Below, piece after piece: positions 22,601-34,533 of a stretch of 64,000 bases of DNA. A program made the position numbers and the translations under genes. The stretch comes from Amylostereum areolatum (lineage: Eukaryota; Basidiomycota; Agaricomycetes; Russulales; Stereaceae): assembly GCA_012932865.1 (NCBI GenBank), contig SAXG01000002.1, positions 806,001-870,000 of the forward strand, written 5' to 3'. The notes beneath the pieces are model-generated. The model had not been told where the DNA came from and made no database searches. It saw only the letters and a list, made by a program, of their open reading frames with translations. The number at the start of each line of letters is the position of its first letter. Position 1 is the first letter of the stretch.

Positions 22601-24932
22601 GATTGGGTTGTACACTGCTCACAACTCTTCTCTCAAGCCCTGACGGGATTAAATACCTGTCTACGGAGGATGAATCTTTTGAAGCAAATTACTCGCAGTT
22701 TTGCGCAACTTGATCCAGTATGGTTTCTCGTACGGTCGGGCAATTCCGAAACCTGATGCGCCTACAAATCCGTAGTTCAATGGTGCCCGGGAGTCCGACC
22801 CAATATTCTCCATCAAACGAGTATCCGAGACGCTTACTTACGGATACCTGGAGATGTTAGGCACCCTCAGCAAGTACAAAGAAGGCATAGAGTGAGATCT
22901 TGTTTTTAGTGAAAACTGAGGTGTACTCATCGTACCCCAGACTGATGGAGAAGTTCAAGATCTTCACGGCCTTCTATCATCTTAGCGAATTGCGTAGTCG
23001 CGAGGATCTTATCAAGGGCATCATCGAGAATATCGATTATAGCATGTTCGTCCCCTCCTCACCATTATCATGTTCCCCATCTAATGCTTACTAGTGACGG
23101 CCACCCTCGAATTGTACTTTCTAAGGCGTTAACTTCTAGCTATAAGGTGAGTTCTTCAGACAACTTCGAGAATTCGTGATTCACCAGTATCGGTAGCATA
23201 TCCGACTTTATGCCACCAATCACTTGGGCCATATGATCCTGAACAGCCCTTTTGCGAATACATGGACACTCCGCTTGCTTCTGACGCAACTGTACGATCC
23301 AGCTATGGAGGTCTGTGAAATGGCCACTCATTTCCTGGAGGAGGCGTGCGAATCGATGGATATATTGAGGCTTGTCGTTGCGATGCAGCCAACACTCGAT
23401 CATCTGGGTGAAATAGGTCATGGACTACTTCTCAGGTAAGCGTGTTAGCCCGGAGGAGAAAGGACGTACTGACCGTGACATGATGACCCCAGGTTCATGT
23501 CTACTCCCATGGGCTTCCGATACTTGTATGACGCGACCTACATCGACCGGGAGATGGACTTATGGTTCCACGTTCGTGCATTCTTACGTTGTCTGACAAA
23601 TCCTCATACGTCACTCTAGGAGAGAAATATTCACTACGCTGTTCAAATTGAGGTTTTCCTTGCCAGGGCTTTCGGGGCAATACCCTCCGATGACGATGAC
23701 GAACCACTGTGCGTCAGGGCCCCCTGTTCTGTTTGGTTCTTCCCTAACGAAGGGACAGTACCTTTGATGGCATAGTTCCGCCGCATTTTTACGGCGAGAT
23801 GGCGAAAACTGAACTTGGTTGTCAAGTCCTACGCGAGAAAGGGCACTTCGCCGATTTTTCGCTCTTTATAAGGCAGCACGGGCTCGAAAACGAAGACTCG
23901 GAGGTGATACTCAAGCTCAAGAGCATTCTGTGGACTGTGGTATGAAACAATCGCATTCGAAATTCACATCTTTTACACTTGTGATAGGGAAATATCGGCG
24001 CGACTCCTGGTGGACTCCCCTTCTTGGAAGAGGAAGAGATCATACCCGTCATACTTGAGATCGCAGAACAATCGCTCGTCCTGTCTGTTCGAGGGTACGC
24101 GGAACGTCTTCATGCATTGGCCCCTATTGATTTTTGATCTCACAGGACGTGTTTCTTTGTACTGGGCTTGATCTCGTCAACACCTCAAGGAGCCGAAATC
24201 TTGGATGACTTTCGCTGGGAAGCAACGTTGTCCCCCTTGGGCTTACCAACTGGACTTTGTATTCCTATGGACATCGATAAATTCGTTTCGGTGCGGGTTC
24301 TCATTTCCGTTTGGCTGGGATTGACCCCTAAATTATGTTCTCGAAAGATCCCGTACTGGGATGTCGCTAATACGGGCCAGGACATTCGCCTTACGCCCCC
24401 ATCTTTGCAGGCAGAGATCGAGGTCATAACTGCGATCTCAAACCTATCCAACGCTGTCATTGCGAATACTGCGTCAAGATCCTTATCCAAGTATTATCAT
24501 TTCGCTACGACTGCCCTAATCTTATACTGATAAGCTTACAGGTTGAAGTCGAGACCAGAATACCAGCATGTGTTCTCGTCGACTTCCACTTTCTATCGCG
24601 CACTGCACATCATCTCCACGTCTCGGTACCGGCTTCCCGTCCGGAGACATATATTCGACCTCTTTGACATTGAGCTGGATGGAGATGTCGTCCAGCAGCT
24701 GACAGAGTATTCGAAGTCACTTGTCCTGGCCCCTACGAAGACGCCGACGTCTCGACGGCGGGCTGTCAGCGTCCTATTTGCGGCGCCACGGACACATGCA
24801 ACGGGTAGTGACGAGGAAGACGAAGCGACGCAGATTAAACGGAGCAATTCGAAGAAGATTAACGCATTACCGGTCGTGAATCTACGTCCACGGGATACGA
24901 TCATTGGTTTTGCAGGGATTCCGGAGGAGTGA
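19669..24932 (+). CDS. TORC2 subunit Rictor / Avo3 (Ste20 family)
   Basis: This scaffold subunit of TOR complex 2 directs phosphorylation of AGC kinases such as Ypk at the plasma membrane. More than 20 exons over 5.3 kb give roughly 1300 residues. The N-terminus from ATG 19669-19671 (MSRSSAERSRDGVHA) leads to a helical segment with LLVESELQTAKARIELISLK. The conserved armadillo-like body then reads FCRATAYRLLRLLLVDADSV with REHPLDWYIVKSLTLD, EKEQVIKLIRAIVEIG, SFIAIAEQPEDPFKTICIQT and GLRILLNTLVEGPPELSSSL. Next come NQRWVRLGCTLLTTLL, GYLEMLGTLSKYKEGIELME, TNHLGHMILNSPFANTW and MSTPMGFRYLYDATYIDREM. The domain before the end has GTCFFVLGLISSTPQGAEIL and IPYWDVANTG. The C-terminus RRHIFDLFDIELDGDVVQQL is followed by an acidic/basic tail to TGA 24930-24932. 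An extra upstream exon is possible. Confidence 0.93.
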
Positions 24933-25240
24933 TGATATGATTATTTATGTACCTAGTCATCTACTTTGCTTTGCTTGCTTTCCTACACATACCGGACTTT
25001 GCATATGGACACACCTGCACACTTCAAACCGCCCTGATCGTGTAGCCTTGTTGGATTCTGAATCTTAAGGGACTTCAAGTTTCAATGGCTTCGATGACTG
25101 CAATGCATGTAAATTATGTATCAAGTAGTCGTGATATTGATTTCTGGCGCCAGGTAAGTCGTGAGAAAAATGTGGTCGCGGAGGAACCCAACACTTGAGC
25201 TAACCCAACCCCGACCTAAACCTCTACAATTACCCTTTCG
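24933..25240. other. Tandem intergenic region
   Basis: A 308-bp spacer between Rictor and NDUFS4, both on the plus strand. It presumably holds the Rictor 3' UTR and the NDUFS4 promoter. No element recognised. Confidence 0.45.
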
Positions 25241-25980
25241 ATGTCAGTACTTCGTGTCGGTACATCGGCGCTTTTCAGACCGTCCGTTACTCGGTTAACG
25301 GCGCTCACTGCTCGTCTTGCTTCGTCCGACGCGAAGACTCCAGCTGAATCATCTCAAACTGGACCCTCGGAGATCGCGTACGTCCCGCAGAAGGATGTCT
25401 TGACTGCCGATGTTATTAGCGGTGCTCCAGGTATGTCGTGCATTCGACTGATGCAATTATATGGTTTGACCCTTTGCCCGTTGATACTAGCTGAGCTCCG
25501 TCACCGTACGGTGAGAATCTATCAACCGGCACGCAACACCATGCAGAGCGGGGGTGCGAAGATGGAACGTTGGAGGATAGACTTCGACATTCTGCAGGGT
25601 GGGGGACGCTGGGAGAATCCCTTGATGGGCTGGGCAAGCTCGTGAGTACCCTGTAGCAGATATGGGAGAAAGCTGACGGGTCATCAGAGCGGACTACATG
25701 CAGGGCACTCGAGTGTCATTCAGGTCGAAGGAGGATGCAGTCCACTTCGCAGAGAAACAAGGTGCGACTCACTTTGCCTTTCTATTCTTTTGGTGTTCTT
25801 ATCACACTCGTGCTAGGCTGGGACTACTATGTGTAAGACGACCCGCGCTTGAGCACCGGCCAGATAGCTAAACATTTGTAATATAGACAACCGCCTCCAA
25901 CGAAGAAGATCCCCCCGAAGAACTACGCAGAGAATTACGTCTACAAGCCGCACAAGCTACGGATCGCTCGTACCAAGTAA
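25241..25980 (+). CDS. NADH dehydrogenase (complex I) 18/21-kDa accessory subunit NDUFS4
   Basis: NDUFS4 is a nuclear-encoded accessory subunit at the N/Q-module junction of respiratory complex I on the mitochondrial matrix side. The N-terminus MSVLRVGTSALFRPSVTRLT is an Arg/Ser-rich presequence. The conserved domain runs HRTVRIYQPARNTMQSGGAK, RWRIDFDILQGGGRWENPLM, GWASSADYMQGTRVSF, SKEDAVHFAEKQGWDYYV, and ends PPKNYAENYVYKPHKLRIAR then TK and TAA 25978-25980. Five exons are joined by four introns; one splits the codon before AELRHRTV, others interrupt SSADYM, KQGWDY and YYVQPP. Length (~160-180 residues) fits the family. Confidence 0.93.
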
Positions 25981-26597
25981 GTAGAAGTGTAGAAGTGGTC
26001 AGAAAGCCTCGAGAAGGCACGTTTCGTGTGCCATGGTACACTGAAGGCTTCTCGTCTCACATACCTACTTGTCCTGTGGGTGGTTTGGAATATAATTTGG
26101 CTTGTTCCGCGGCCCGCCTCTTTAAAGTTTAAGTTGCCTGTGCAAAGTCACATTGTGAGTGAGCGTACGCTGAGTTGGATATTCGGTGGACATATGTAAG
26201 CCAAGCTTACTTTCCGGCCATCGCACGCGCCCGCCACATGCAGTGATGCACCCAAGTCATGTCATCTGTAAAGTAAGGAGCTTAGCATGCGCGCGCTTTC
26301 AATATACAATCTTTGCTGTGTCCTACTTCCCATCCCCTGCCATCCCGCTGTGTGGAACGTCTGTCACCGGCGAACGCGACCATTCTCGTTCTTGTTCTTG
26401 TTCCCCTCCAAAACAGATGCTGGAACGGTACTGGCTGGACGAAAGTGTCGGGGGCCATGCGGGAGCTGCACGCAACTCGCGTGACTAAATCCGGGTTTGG
26501 TCTGCTTCTTAACCTTCTGTCCACCTTGGTTCGCCCACCCTCCGCTTTCCGCTCCGGTCCTCCTGGCCATCAGTCCTCTCACAGACTAGCTGCGGTC
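25981..26597. other. Tandem intergenic region
   Basis: A 617-bp gap between NDUFS4 and the CSC1-type channel, both plus strand. Overlapping open frames near 26186-26642 and 26282-26582 show no protein family features. No repeat or RNA gene seen. Confidence 0.45.
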
Positions 26598-29500
26598 ATG
26601 GCTACTCTCGACGACAGGCCGTTCTCCAAGGATTACAGGTAACCTTTGTGCTCTATCCACAAGCTCGTGCGGCAGCACTCATGCCTTGAATACCCGTAGT
26701 GGCCTCATCAACCAGTCGGTCATCGCTGGGTGCTTTGCGGTCATATTTCTCAGCGCACAAGAAGTTATGAAGCGAAGACGACGAGGCAAGAAGATCCCAT
26801 CAGGGCTTGGGAGCGTTGAATCCTGGGAGTTTGGATAGTCAGTGCTTCGTTTGACCTCTTGATCTCGTCTACTGACCGACGCCCGCCAGTCTCTATCAAG
26901 GTCGCTCTTGGGCGAAGTGAGCACAAAGTGCTTATTATGCGTCTCCGTACAACCTAACTATCTTTCAGGAACCCTTCACCTCCAGTTCCACTTGACTATC
27001 CTCTTGCCTGGGTGAAGCAAGTCATTCAATTCCCTGAACCCAAGTTGAATGACCTCCGGGGCTTGGATGCCACAATCTATGTTCGTTTCCTACGAGGCTG
27101 CGGTGCGTTCATGTTGTATCGTACCTAGTGCACGACTGACCGGCCGATTTTAGCATGGTTCACACTACTCCACACGTTCACTACCGTCCCCATCCTTCTG
27201 CCCATCCACCTCCACTTCTCCCGCAGCGATGTTTCGCCACGATCCATGACACGCGCGTCCATATCCTCTCTCGTCACGACTGAGAAAGGTGTTAGCCTCC
27301 TCTGGGTTCACATCGTCATTCTTTTCTACGTCACAATAACGTGGACGATCACGCTCTACTGGATTTGTCGCGGAGCGTTCAAGTATCGCAACGAAAACAT
27401 ACAGGCCACAGAGCGTCGTATCGCCTCTTCCACGCAAGAGGAGAAAGACTTGCAGTACAACCCCCATCCACATCCCCAATATCCTTTCCTTGCTGTACGG
27501 CCACTGGAACATGCCACCAAGAACCGTGGTTTCCGACTCCGTACTGTGATGGTGACCAACCTTCCGTTGAGTCTCCGTACGACGGCCGAGTTGCGCGAGT
27601 ACTTTCAGTACTACCTTTCCCGCTCTACACCCAGACCCACCATGGCCATTGTTCCTACAAACCAGCCTGGATTTCTCAACAAGCTGGCAGGGTACATCTT
27701 TAATCGAGCCAAGGAGCTTCCCCGTCATATCCCACAGATCCACCCGGCACGCGACAGCAGTCTCCCATTGGAGGAAGGTCAGCGAGCCACTCCCACTCCT
27801 ACCGATGTGCCGGTCATTGAAGACGTGGTGATTGCACGGAAAATGACCGAGCTTGCTTCGCTGCTAGAAAGGAGAGAGGAGGTTATGAAGCGCTTGGAGA
27901 CGGCACACATCAAGTTGGCAAGGAGGGTTTTGACAGCCGTGCGCGAAGAGATGGACAGGAGAGAAGGCAAAGTGCCAATGATGAAGAAGGTGGCCACGCA
28001 GATAACCAACAATTTCTTGTTGCGTTCAGCATCGCAACCCTCGGACCGCCAGGCCTCGGACCCAGAAGATGCGGATATGAATCTCCTCGTCCACGAGCTT
28101 CGTCCCTTCGTAGAGGAATTTGAGGTCCAAGCGGCTAGTCACGTTACTCAACGGAGGCTTTGGAGCCTTCCGACGTGGTGGCCAGAAATGTGTTCCCAGA
28201 AGCAGAACCAGACGTATACCACTCTCTCCGAGGCACCTGGCAAGAAGACGCTTTGGGAAGTGCTCCTCACTCTCCCGCGGCAAACTCTCGACCCATACCA
28301 ACCGCTCATCCACTTATCTGTCGTTTTCCGCGATAAGACTGTTCCCGCCATCGACTATTACACTGCGAAGTTGGGACTCCTGACGTCGCTCATCACCGAG
28401 AACCGGGCAAAGCAACCCACGGATTACGATCCGGTCTCTACCGCATTCGTCACGTTCGCCGAACCGAAGGACGCCCTTCGAGCATGCCAGGTGTTAGCTG
28501 CCCACCCGAATAACGTCCTCTCTTGTTTCGTGACCATGGCGCCCGGGTTCGAGGACTTGGACTGGACACGGATTATGAAGTCTAGCTATAGAGTGGAGGT
28601 ATGTCTATACCTAAGCACCTTTGATATCGCGTTGCTCACGCCGCCATAGTTCATTAAAGACTGGGTTGTTGACATCGGTGTATGGTGGGTTATATTCTTC
28701 GTTCTTGGGACGTGTTTCATAAAGCCTTGTTTTTAGGGCCTTCACATTGTTTTGGTTGTTCCCACTGTCGTTGTTTGTTGGTCTGGTGTCGATTCAAAAC
28801 ATCAGTGCTTATTGGCCAGGACTAGTGAGCCTTTCCCGTCTTTTACGACCATCCTACTAATATTCTTCGTAGGCTCACTATTTGGAGAAGCATAATTGGG
28901 AGGAGGAACTCATCCAGTCATTCCTGCCTACTATCTTAGTGGCGCTGCTGATGCTGCTGATCCCCGTCCTTCTGTTGCTCATTGCCAAGAAAGCACACAC
29001 AATCACGACTCTTTCCGCCCTTCACGACCGTATCATGATGAGATACCACAAGTTTCTCATCGTCAACATTCTCGTATTTTTTTGCGTGGGCACTGCGGCT
29101 TTGCAGTCGCTCTTGGTTTCCTTTGCGTCAAGCAAAGGCGGCGGTGGCGGCGAGAATATTCTGGAAATTGTTGCCACCAGCTTCCCTTCCGCGGGCCCCT
29201 TCTACGTTGGCTGGTGTGAGTATTCTGCGCTCTCTGCTCCATGCCCTCCTAATAACGCGTTTTCAGTGATATTCACGACCGGAATTCATGCATCTATCGA
29301 ACTCCTCTTATGTGAGTGGAATCCTGACATTCGTTCAATCGTATAGCATCACTCATCTTACCTATAGTTGGGGTGAGCATTCTCCTTTCTATAGGTTAGG
29401 CAAATCTTGATGTGGACGAGTATTTGTAGCTTCCCCTCATCACGTACCTTCCCACACGCCGTCAGGTCACGCCACGTAAACGAGCAGTTGGTATTCGACC

Positions 29501-31433
29501 TAGGACGTTCAACTACTATTGTGCGTGGTTGGCCCTTCCAGGGTTACGGTGCTGTCGTACTAACCTTGTGGACTTATAGATTGGCTACCCAATCATATGC
29601 TCATCCTCTATGTCATCCTCGTTTTTTCCATTCTGAACCCGCTGGTTGTACCCTTCGGTTTCGTATACTTCATGGTTGCCTCGAGTATGCTGTCTTATCT
29701 TGCTTTTGCTCGCGAACAATCTTCTGACAATTCGCTTACTTCTAGCCGTCATTAAGAACCAGGTGCGCTTCAATTTGTTATCTTTGTGCAAGAAGCAGCT
29801 GCTGACCCTCTATTCCACAGCTCCTCCATGTATATGCGAAGAATTACGAAGGAAACGGCAAGACTATTCTCATCCGATTGATTCGGTACTCTTTGGATGG
29901 TACGCGGTTCTTCGTGTCCAGCAAGACATATGTCATTCACGTGTCTTTTTGTGCAATCCTAGGCTTGATCTTCACTCAGGCGGTATTCCTTGCATATATG
30001 GCCGTTTTGAAAAATAAGGTCAACGTTGCGTTGTCTGCGGTCCTCATCATTTTCACTGTCTTCACCAAAGTGACGTGAGTATCGCGTGACACTCGTGTGG
30101 TAAAACCTTATACTGATTTATCTTCAGTACCACCCGCATGTGTCGCATCAGGTTCGACAGGGATGACATTACGGAGGCGAACATCGTGTGCGGCAATTCC
30201 GACGATGTGTCTGGTGAACAAACAGTCCCAGACGTTGTGGAGGACCAAAGTGGCCAACCCAAGTCAACGACCTCACGATTATGGAGGACATGGCGCCTTT
30301 CGTCCCGTTTTATCTTTTCATACGCAACTTTCCCTCCACGCCATCAAAGGAATGACCGCCAGCCCAATCCTTTTTCGCGACCTGAGACTTCCCTCGCCTC
30401 GGATCGCGATGATGAACCCGAGCGGTGCTCAAGCTCGTCATCGTCTTCGGAGGCACTGAGTCCTAATGATAAGTACAAGATGGATCAGATCCCCGATTTC
30501 CAGCCCGTGCAAGCACAGGCACCGGTGCAGCCTTCACCTTCCTCCCCACAACCACAACGCCCAGTCTCTTTTCCAGCCCCGAATCCCAACCTGCCCGGCT
30601 CGTCCGCCCTAGTCGCAACCCCTCACCCCCCTCATCCTGCCTGGGATGATGAGCCCGACTACAACCATCCATACGAGAATCCGTACTACACGCAAGAAGT
30701 TTCTCCGTTTCTCTGGCTACCCAGGAATCCTTGCGGCCTCTTGGACCTTGACGATACAGTGGACGTCCGAAGGTCTCTGACCACCACGGACTCGGCGGGC
30801 GAGTTAGGTTCTTGGCAGCTACCCCCGTTGCCCCTGCCTTCCCCGGCCTTGCCTGGATCGCCACCTGCATCACCGGAGATTGACCGATTGTCTTATCCAC
30901 AGAGGGGGTTCAGCGGCACCGAAGACTTCCCGCTGCCTCCTCGGATCGCGGCGCGCGTGGACGATCCGAACGAAGTGGATGACGACGCCGAACTTGGACA
31001 CCGTCCTTCGCACTTCAGGCGGCGAAAGATGAGCGCTCGGAGCACCGTCGGAACAACCAGGACGAGCTACAGTTCGCGCCAGCCTTATACGCTCGACGGC
31101 GGTTCCCATGTTTCTGTTCTGTCAGGCCGACGTCCGTGGATGAAGTCGACGTTTTCGCTGAGAAGGCAACCGTCGTTCGACGCCGAGATGGCTGTGCGAC
31201 CTGACGCGCACGCACAAACGGCCCTGCCCAATCCATCGATGCTCACGGTGGCAGGACATCGTGCGGAAACGACCTCGGTGACGATGCAGGAGGCATTGGT
31301 GGAGGAAGTTCTCGTCGAGGAACATGAGGCGGCACAGGAGCGTCTTCGGGAGGAGGCGATGCTGGCACAGCAGTCAATGCGCACGCGCCGATGGTGGTCC
31401 AAGTGGATGTTCACTGAGCATGGGAAGCCGTGA
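26598..31433 (+). CDS. Calcium-permeable osmosensitive channel, CSC1/OSCA/TMEM63 family
   Basis: These channels open on hyperosmotic or mechanical stress. From ATG 26598-26600 the late exocytosis N-domain (INQSVIAGCFAVIFLSAQEV) is followed by TM segments (LLWVHIVILFYVTITWTITL). The cytosolic RNA-binding-like domain has FRLRTVMVTNLPLSLR and VSTAFVTFAEPKDALRACQV. The seven-helix domain starts WVVDIGVWAFTLFWLFPLSL and includes ELLLFGLPLITYLPTRRQ, TPRKRAVGIRPRTFNYYYWL and IKNQLLHVYAKNYEGNGK. Two internal exons are tiny: 29368-29372 (5 nt, TTGGG) completes ELLLFGLPL, and 29746-29762 (17 nt) encodes AVIKNQ. The C-terminal ~430 residues from about 30130 are Pro/Ser-rich, acidic and basic by turns, ending WWSKWMFTEHGKP and TGA; this long tail is much larger than in yeast Csc1. 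Confidence 0.93.
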
Positions 31434-31765
31434 GGTTTCGCATCGGATTTCCCTATACCCCCACGGATCTGGACGGATGTCGCTGTTATACCGTACTGTA
31501 TATACCCTAATTCTGTAATTATTTCATGTGTCCTTGTGATGCCCTCCCTGTATATGAATTGTTCCGACCCTTTCCCTGGAGTGTGATGGGAGGGCTATTG
31601 TTCGCGTATATGTCGCCTCCGACGATTTTCCCGCATGCGATCGACGGACAATGTTCGACGAGCACGTTGCCCCGGGCGGCTGCATGTCGGTACTCTGAGC
31701 ATATATATTATGTGTTTTCGATGGGAACGGGAGCTCCAGTCGAAATTCTCTCTCTGCGCGCCATC
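31434..31765. other. Promoter region of GH131
   Basis: A 332-bp spacer between CSC1 and GH131. It holds the TATA element at 31701-31709 and otherwise nothing I can name. Confidence 0.45.
31701..31709 (+). promoter_or_regulatory. Candidate TATA box of GH131
   Basis: The sequence reads ATATATATT, 57-65 bp upstream of the GH131 start codon, a usual distance in regulated fungal secretory genes. Confidence 0.5.
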
Positions 31766-33124
31766 ATGTTCCGGCTTGCCGCTATTGCTTTGCTCCCTTC
31801 CCTCGCGACGACCGTTCTTGGAGGTACAAAGATCTGGGATGGAACATTCGACAACTATCCGACGGTCGCAGCATTTGACGATTGTATGCGTCTAATCGTT
31901 GTCTTGTTTCCCTTGTGGCGGTTGTTGACAAACACTGGCAGGGTCTTGGGCCGACGAAGTTGGAGCATACCAATGGGTGAATTCAATCATTGCGATCGGC
32001 GTAAAGTAACGGAAAGCATGGCTGATAGAGGATATGCAGTACATCCACGGCAGCGGTCCCACGTCCGAATACCTTGCGCTCGACCCGAGCTTCAAGAACC
32101 CGGCATCGACCGAAAAGAATGGCCTCCGCGTAACGATCGACGAGTCCTCGCTCTGGAGCGGACAGACGATGGAGCGCACGGAGCTCATCCCGCAGACGAC
32201 GGCCAACTTGGGCACAGGCAACTTGTTCTACCACTTCTCCATGTCGCGCGATAACACGAAACCGCCCGAGGTGCGTGCGCGCGTGGTCGATCGAATGTGA
32301 CGCTCACGACGTTCGAACAGTCAACGATCGAGCACCAGATGGTGTTTTTCGAGTCGCACTTCACCGAGGTGAGCTGGTCCCTGCGCTACGGTAAAAATTG
32401 AGACTTGACGGAAACGTGCAGTTCAAGTACGGCGTTGCACCAAACCAAACCTACCTGGAATGGCATGTTAGCAGTCAGCCGAAGTGGGGCGTTTCTTGGG
32501 AAGCCGGCACTTGGTACAACTTCGCCTACGACATTGACGTAAGTCCCCGTGCCCTACACATAACATTACAACTGACCTGCCAAACCAGTTCAGCGCAAGC
32601 ACCGTTGGACTGTGGGCTTCGACGGGCTCGGCCCCGCTCGTGAAGGTTGTCGACAACATTTCCGCGTCGACGTCGACCAACTCGGAGGACTGGCACTTGG
32701 GCGTGCTCCGCATCGTCAGTGATAGCGTCGCGGAGAACTTCTATTTCTCCGGCGTGTACATCGAGAACGGGCCGATCACAACCACCATCGGAAGTGGGAG
32801 CGCCGCGCCCCGCGCCCTCGACATCGGGGGTGACCGCCGCCCCTTCGACCACAGCTGCCGCCCCGTCGACTACGGCGGCGGCGACGACCACAGCGGCAGG
32901 ACCTTCCCAGACGCAGTGGGGACAGTGTGGCGGTGAGTACTTGTATTTCTAGATGGAAAGTCAGTGGTTCGACAGAGTTATAGGGACGGGCTGGACTGGT
33001 CCGACCGTCTGTGTGTCTGGGTTCACTTGCATTGCAGTGTCGGCACCGTACTATTACCAGGTAAGCCATCCCATACCATGCGAGGTATGCGACCCCTAAC
33101 AATGTCGACATTCAGTGCCAGTAA
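31766..33124 (+). CDS. Secreted glycoside hydrolase family 131 with CBM1
   Basis: GH131 enzymes cleave beta-1,3/1,4/1,6-glucans of plant and fungal walls. A signal peptide (MFRLAAIALLPSLATTVLG) is followed by GTKIWDGTFDNYPTVAAFDD and WSWADEVGAYQWYIHGSG, the family opening. Further blocks: NGLRVTIDESSLWSGQTMER TELIPQT, NLFYHFSMSRDNTKPPE, HQMVFFESHFTE, LEWHVSSQPKWGVSWEAGTW and NFYFSGVYIENGPIT. A Thr/Ala/Ser/Pro linker leads to a type-1 cellulose-binding module: QTQWGQCGGTGWTGP, four cysteines, and an end PYYYQCQ before TAA 33122-33124. Introns restore WGQCGG at 32934 and YYQCQ at the last exon. The CBM1 shows action on cellulose-containing material. Neighbours are also secretory (SOD, esterase). 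Confidence 0.92.
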
Positions 33125-33319
33125 ATGCGTGGCAAAATGACACGGAAAAGGCCTTTACTTGCTTGCGTCGCACACGCAGAATTTGTTTGTTTTTGTAAAT
33201 TTGGGGCAGTCCGGAATGATGAGCACATGCGTACTGTACATAAAATGAGAGACACGGTCAGACAATCTCGGCGATACCTGAGTAACTGGTGAGCATATGC
33301 GTAGAGTGCTTGGACAGTC

Positions 33320-34125
33320 TTACGCACCAATTACCCCACACGCCGCCCTTGCCCCGGCGTTCCCGGTTTTCTGAGATTCGTCGTCGTTACCGCGTCCAAG
33401 GTCGTCTGTTCCCTGGGGAAAACGTCAAAAACGAGAGATGAAAAAGAAGATATTCGTGAATGTACGGAATGCAAAACGACGGCCCGTCTGGGGAGGGGAG
33501 GAGTGAGAATGGACAAGCGTATATGGATAGGTTCACACGCACCCGACAATGCTGAGAGGGCCGTTGAGCGTGAGCTGATGGTCCTCGATGTGAAGTTTGA
33601 CAACGCCATTGGCGTCGCTTATGATGTTGCCCAGGTCTCCGACATGACGCACTTTGTCAGTCGGTGCGCCGTGGGTCTTGTGGAAGGGGTTGAAGTGGGC
33701 ACCGGCGGAGGTGCAGCCGTTGCTCATGTCGCCCAGTGCACTGAGAATTTCCTGTTGGATATGAGCGCAAACTTGAGAAGAGGATGGGATACGTACTGAA
33801 TGTGGAATCCCCTTTTAGCAGAGGGATCCAAACCGGTGAGCTCGCCGCGTACTGTGACGGGGCCACTCTTCGAGGACTGTTCGAAGATGACGGTGCCTGA
33901 TACGGAAGAATCGCCAGAGATGACGGCAAGGGCCTACGGGGGTCTCGTATGTGAGTGCCGAGATGATAATGAATGGATGTGATGGAGATGGACCTTGTGC
34001 AATGTTGGGCTGTCGTGTGAAGGGCGAGTCCATGTCCAGAAGAGAAGGAGGACGGCGACGACGGCGACGACGTTGGCGATGAAAGACCTGTTTGAAGTGG
34101 AGACTACGGTGCGATGGGCGTCCAT
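33320..34125 (-). CDS. Membrane-anchored Cu/Zn superoxide dismutase
   Basis: This enzyme dismutates superoxide to hydrogen peroxide. Exon 1 encodes a hydrophilic head and one hydrophobic segment ([18 protein letters not shown]), so the enzyme is probably a type II anchored or secreted protein, unlike cytosolic SOD1. Exon 2 joins at [21 protein letters not shown]. Metal ligands are complete: HIH in GFHIHALGD, His in [17 protein letters not shown], and VVLHSGTDD. The disulfide cysteines (SNGC, AAC) and the active-site Arg (GARAAC) are present. The HIH motif requires the acceptor TTCTCAG; another acceptor 11 nt upstream would shift frame to an early stop. Small exons before [13 protein letters not shown] complete the barrel. 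Start ATG 34123-34125, stop TAA 33320-33322. Divergent from the CE16 gene. Confidence 0.88.
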
Positions 34126-34533
34126 GTGGGTAGGGAGTGGGAGGTCCTTGGACTGGCTGCCTTTTGAGGGCAGAGGAAAGGGAAACGAATCGCGGGATTC
34201 ATGCAGACGCGGCTCACTGGCAGTCGCCGCCGGAGACGACCGTCGCGGTCACGAGCCAATCCGAGTCGCGGCACATGAAGTTACAACTGCAGCCACCTCC
34301 TCTTTCCCTTCCCTGCTCGCATACATATTCCTATTGTCCATTCTACCTGTACCCTTCGTTGGCCAAAACAGCATCACGCCCCCGTCCCATGGTCAATTCT
34401 TGTCAGCTGACCCACCCATTGCTGACCCTTCAGGCCCGCCCGGTCCTTCATGTCACCCTCACCAGATGGTTAAAGACATGGCGTGTACGTTTCCACTGCT
34501 TGACCGATCCCACACACCCCCTCCTGAAGTGGC
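34126..34533. promoter_or_regulatory. Shared divergent promoter, SOD / CE16 esterase
   Basis: A 408-bp spacer between head-to-head start codons of two secretory genes. It should contain both promoters and could co-regulate them. No TATA box stands out. Confidence 0.4.
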
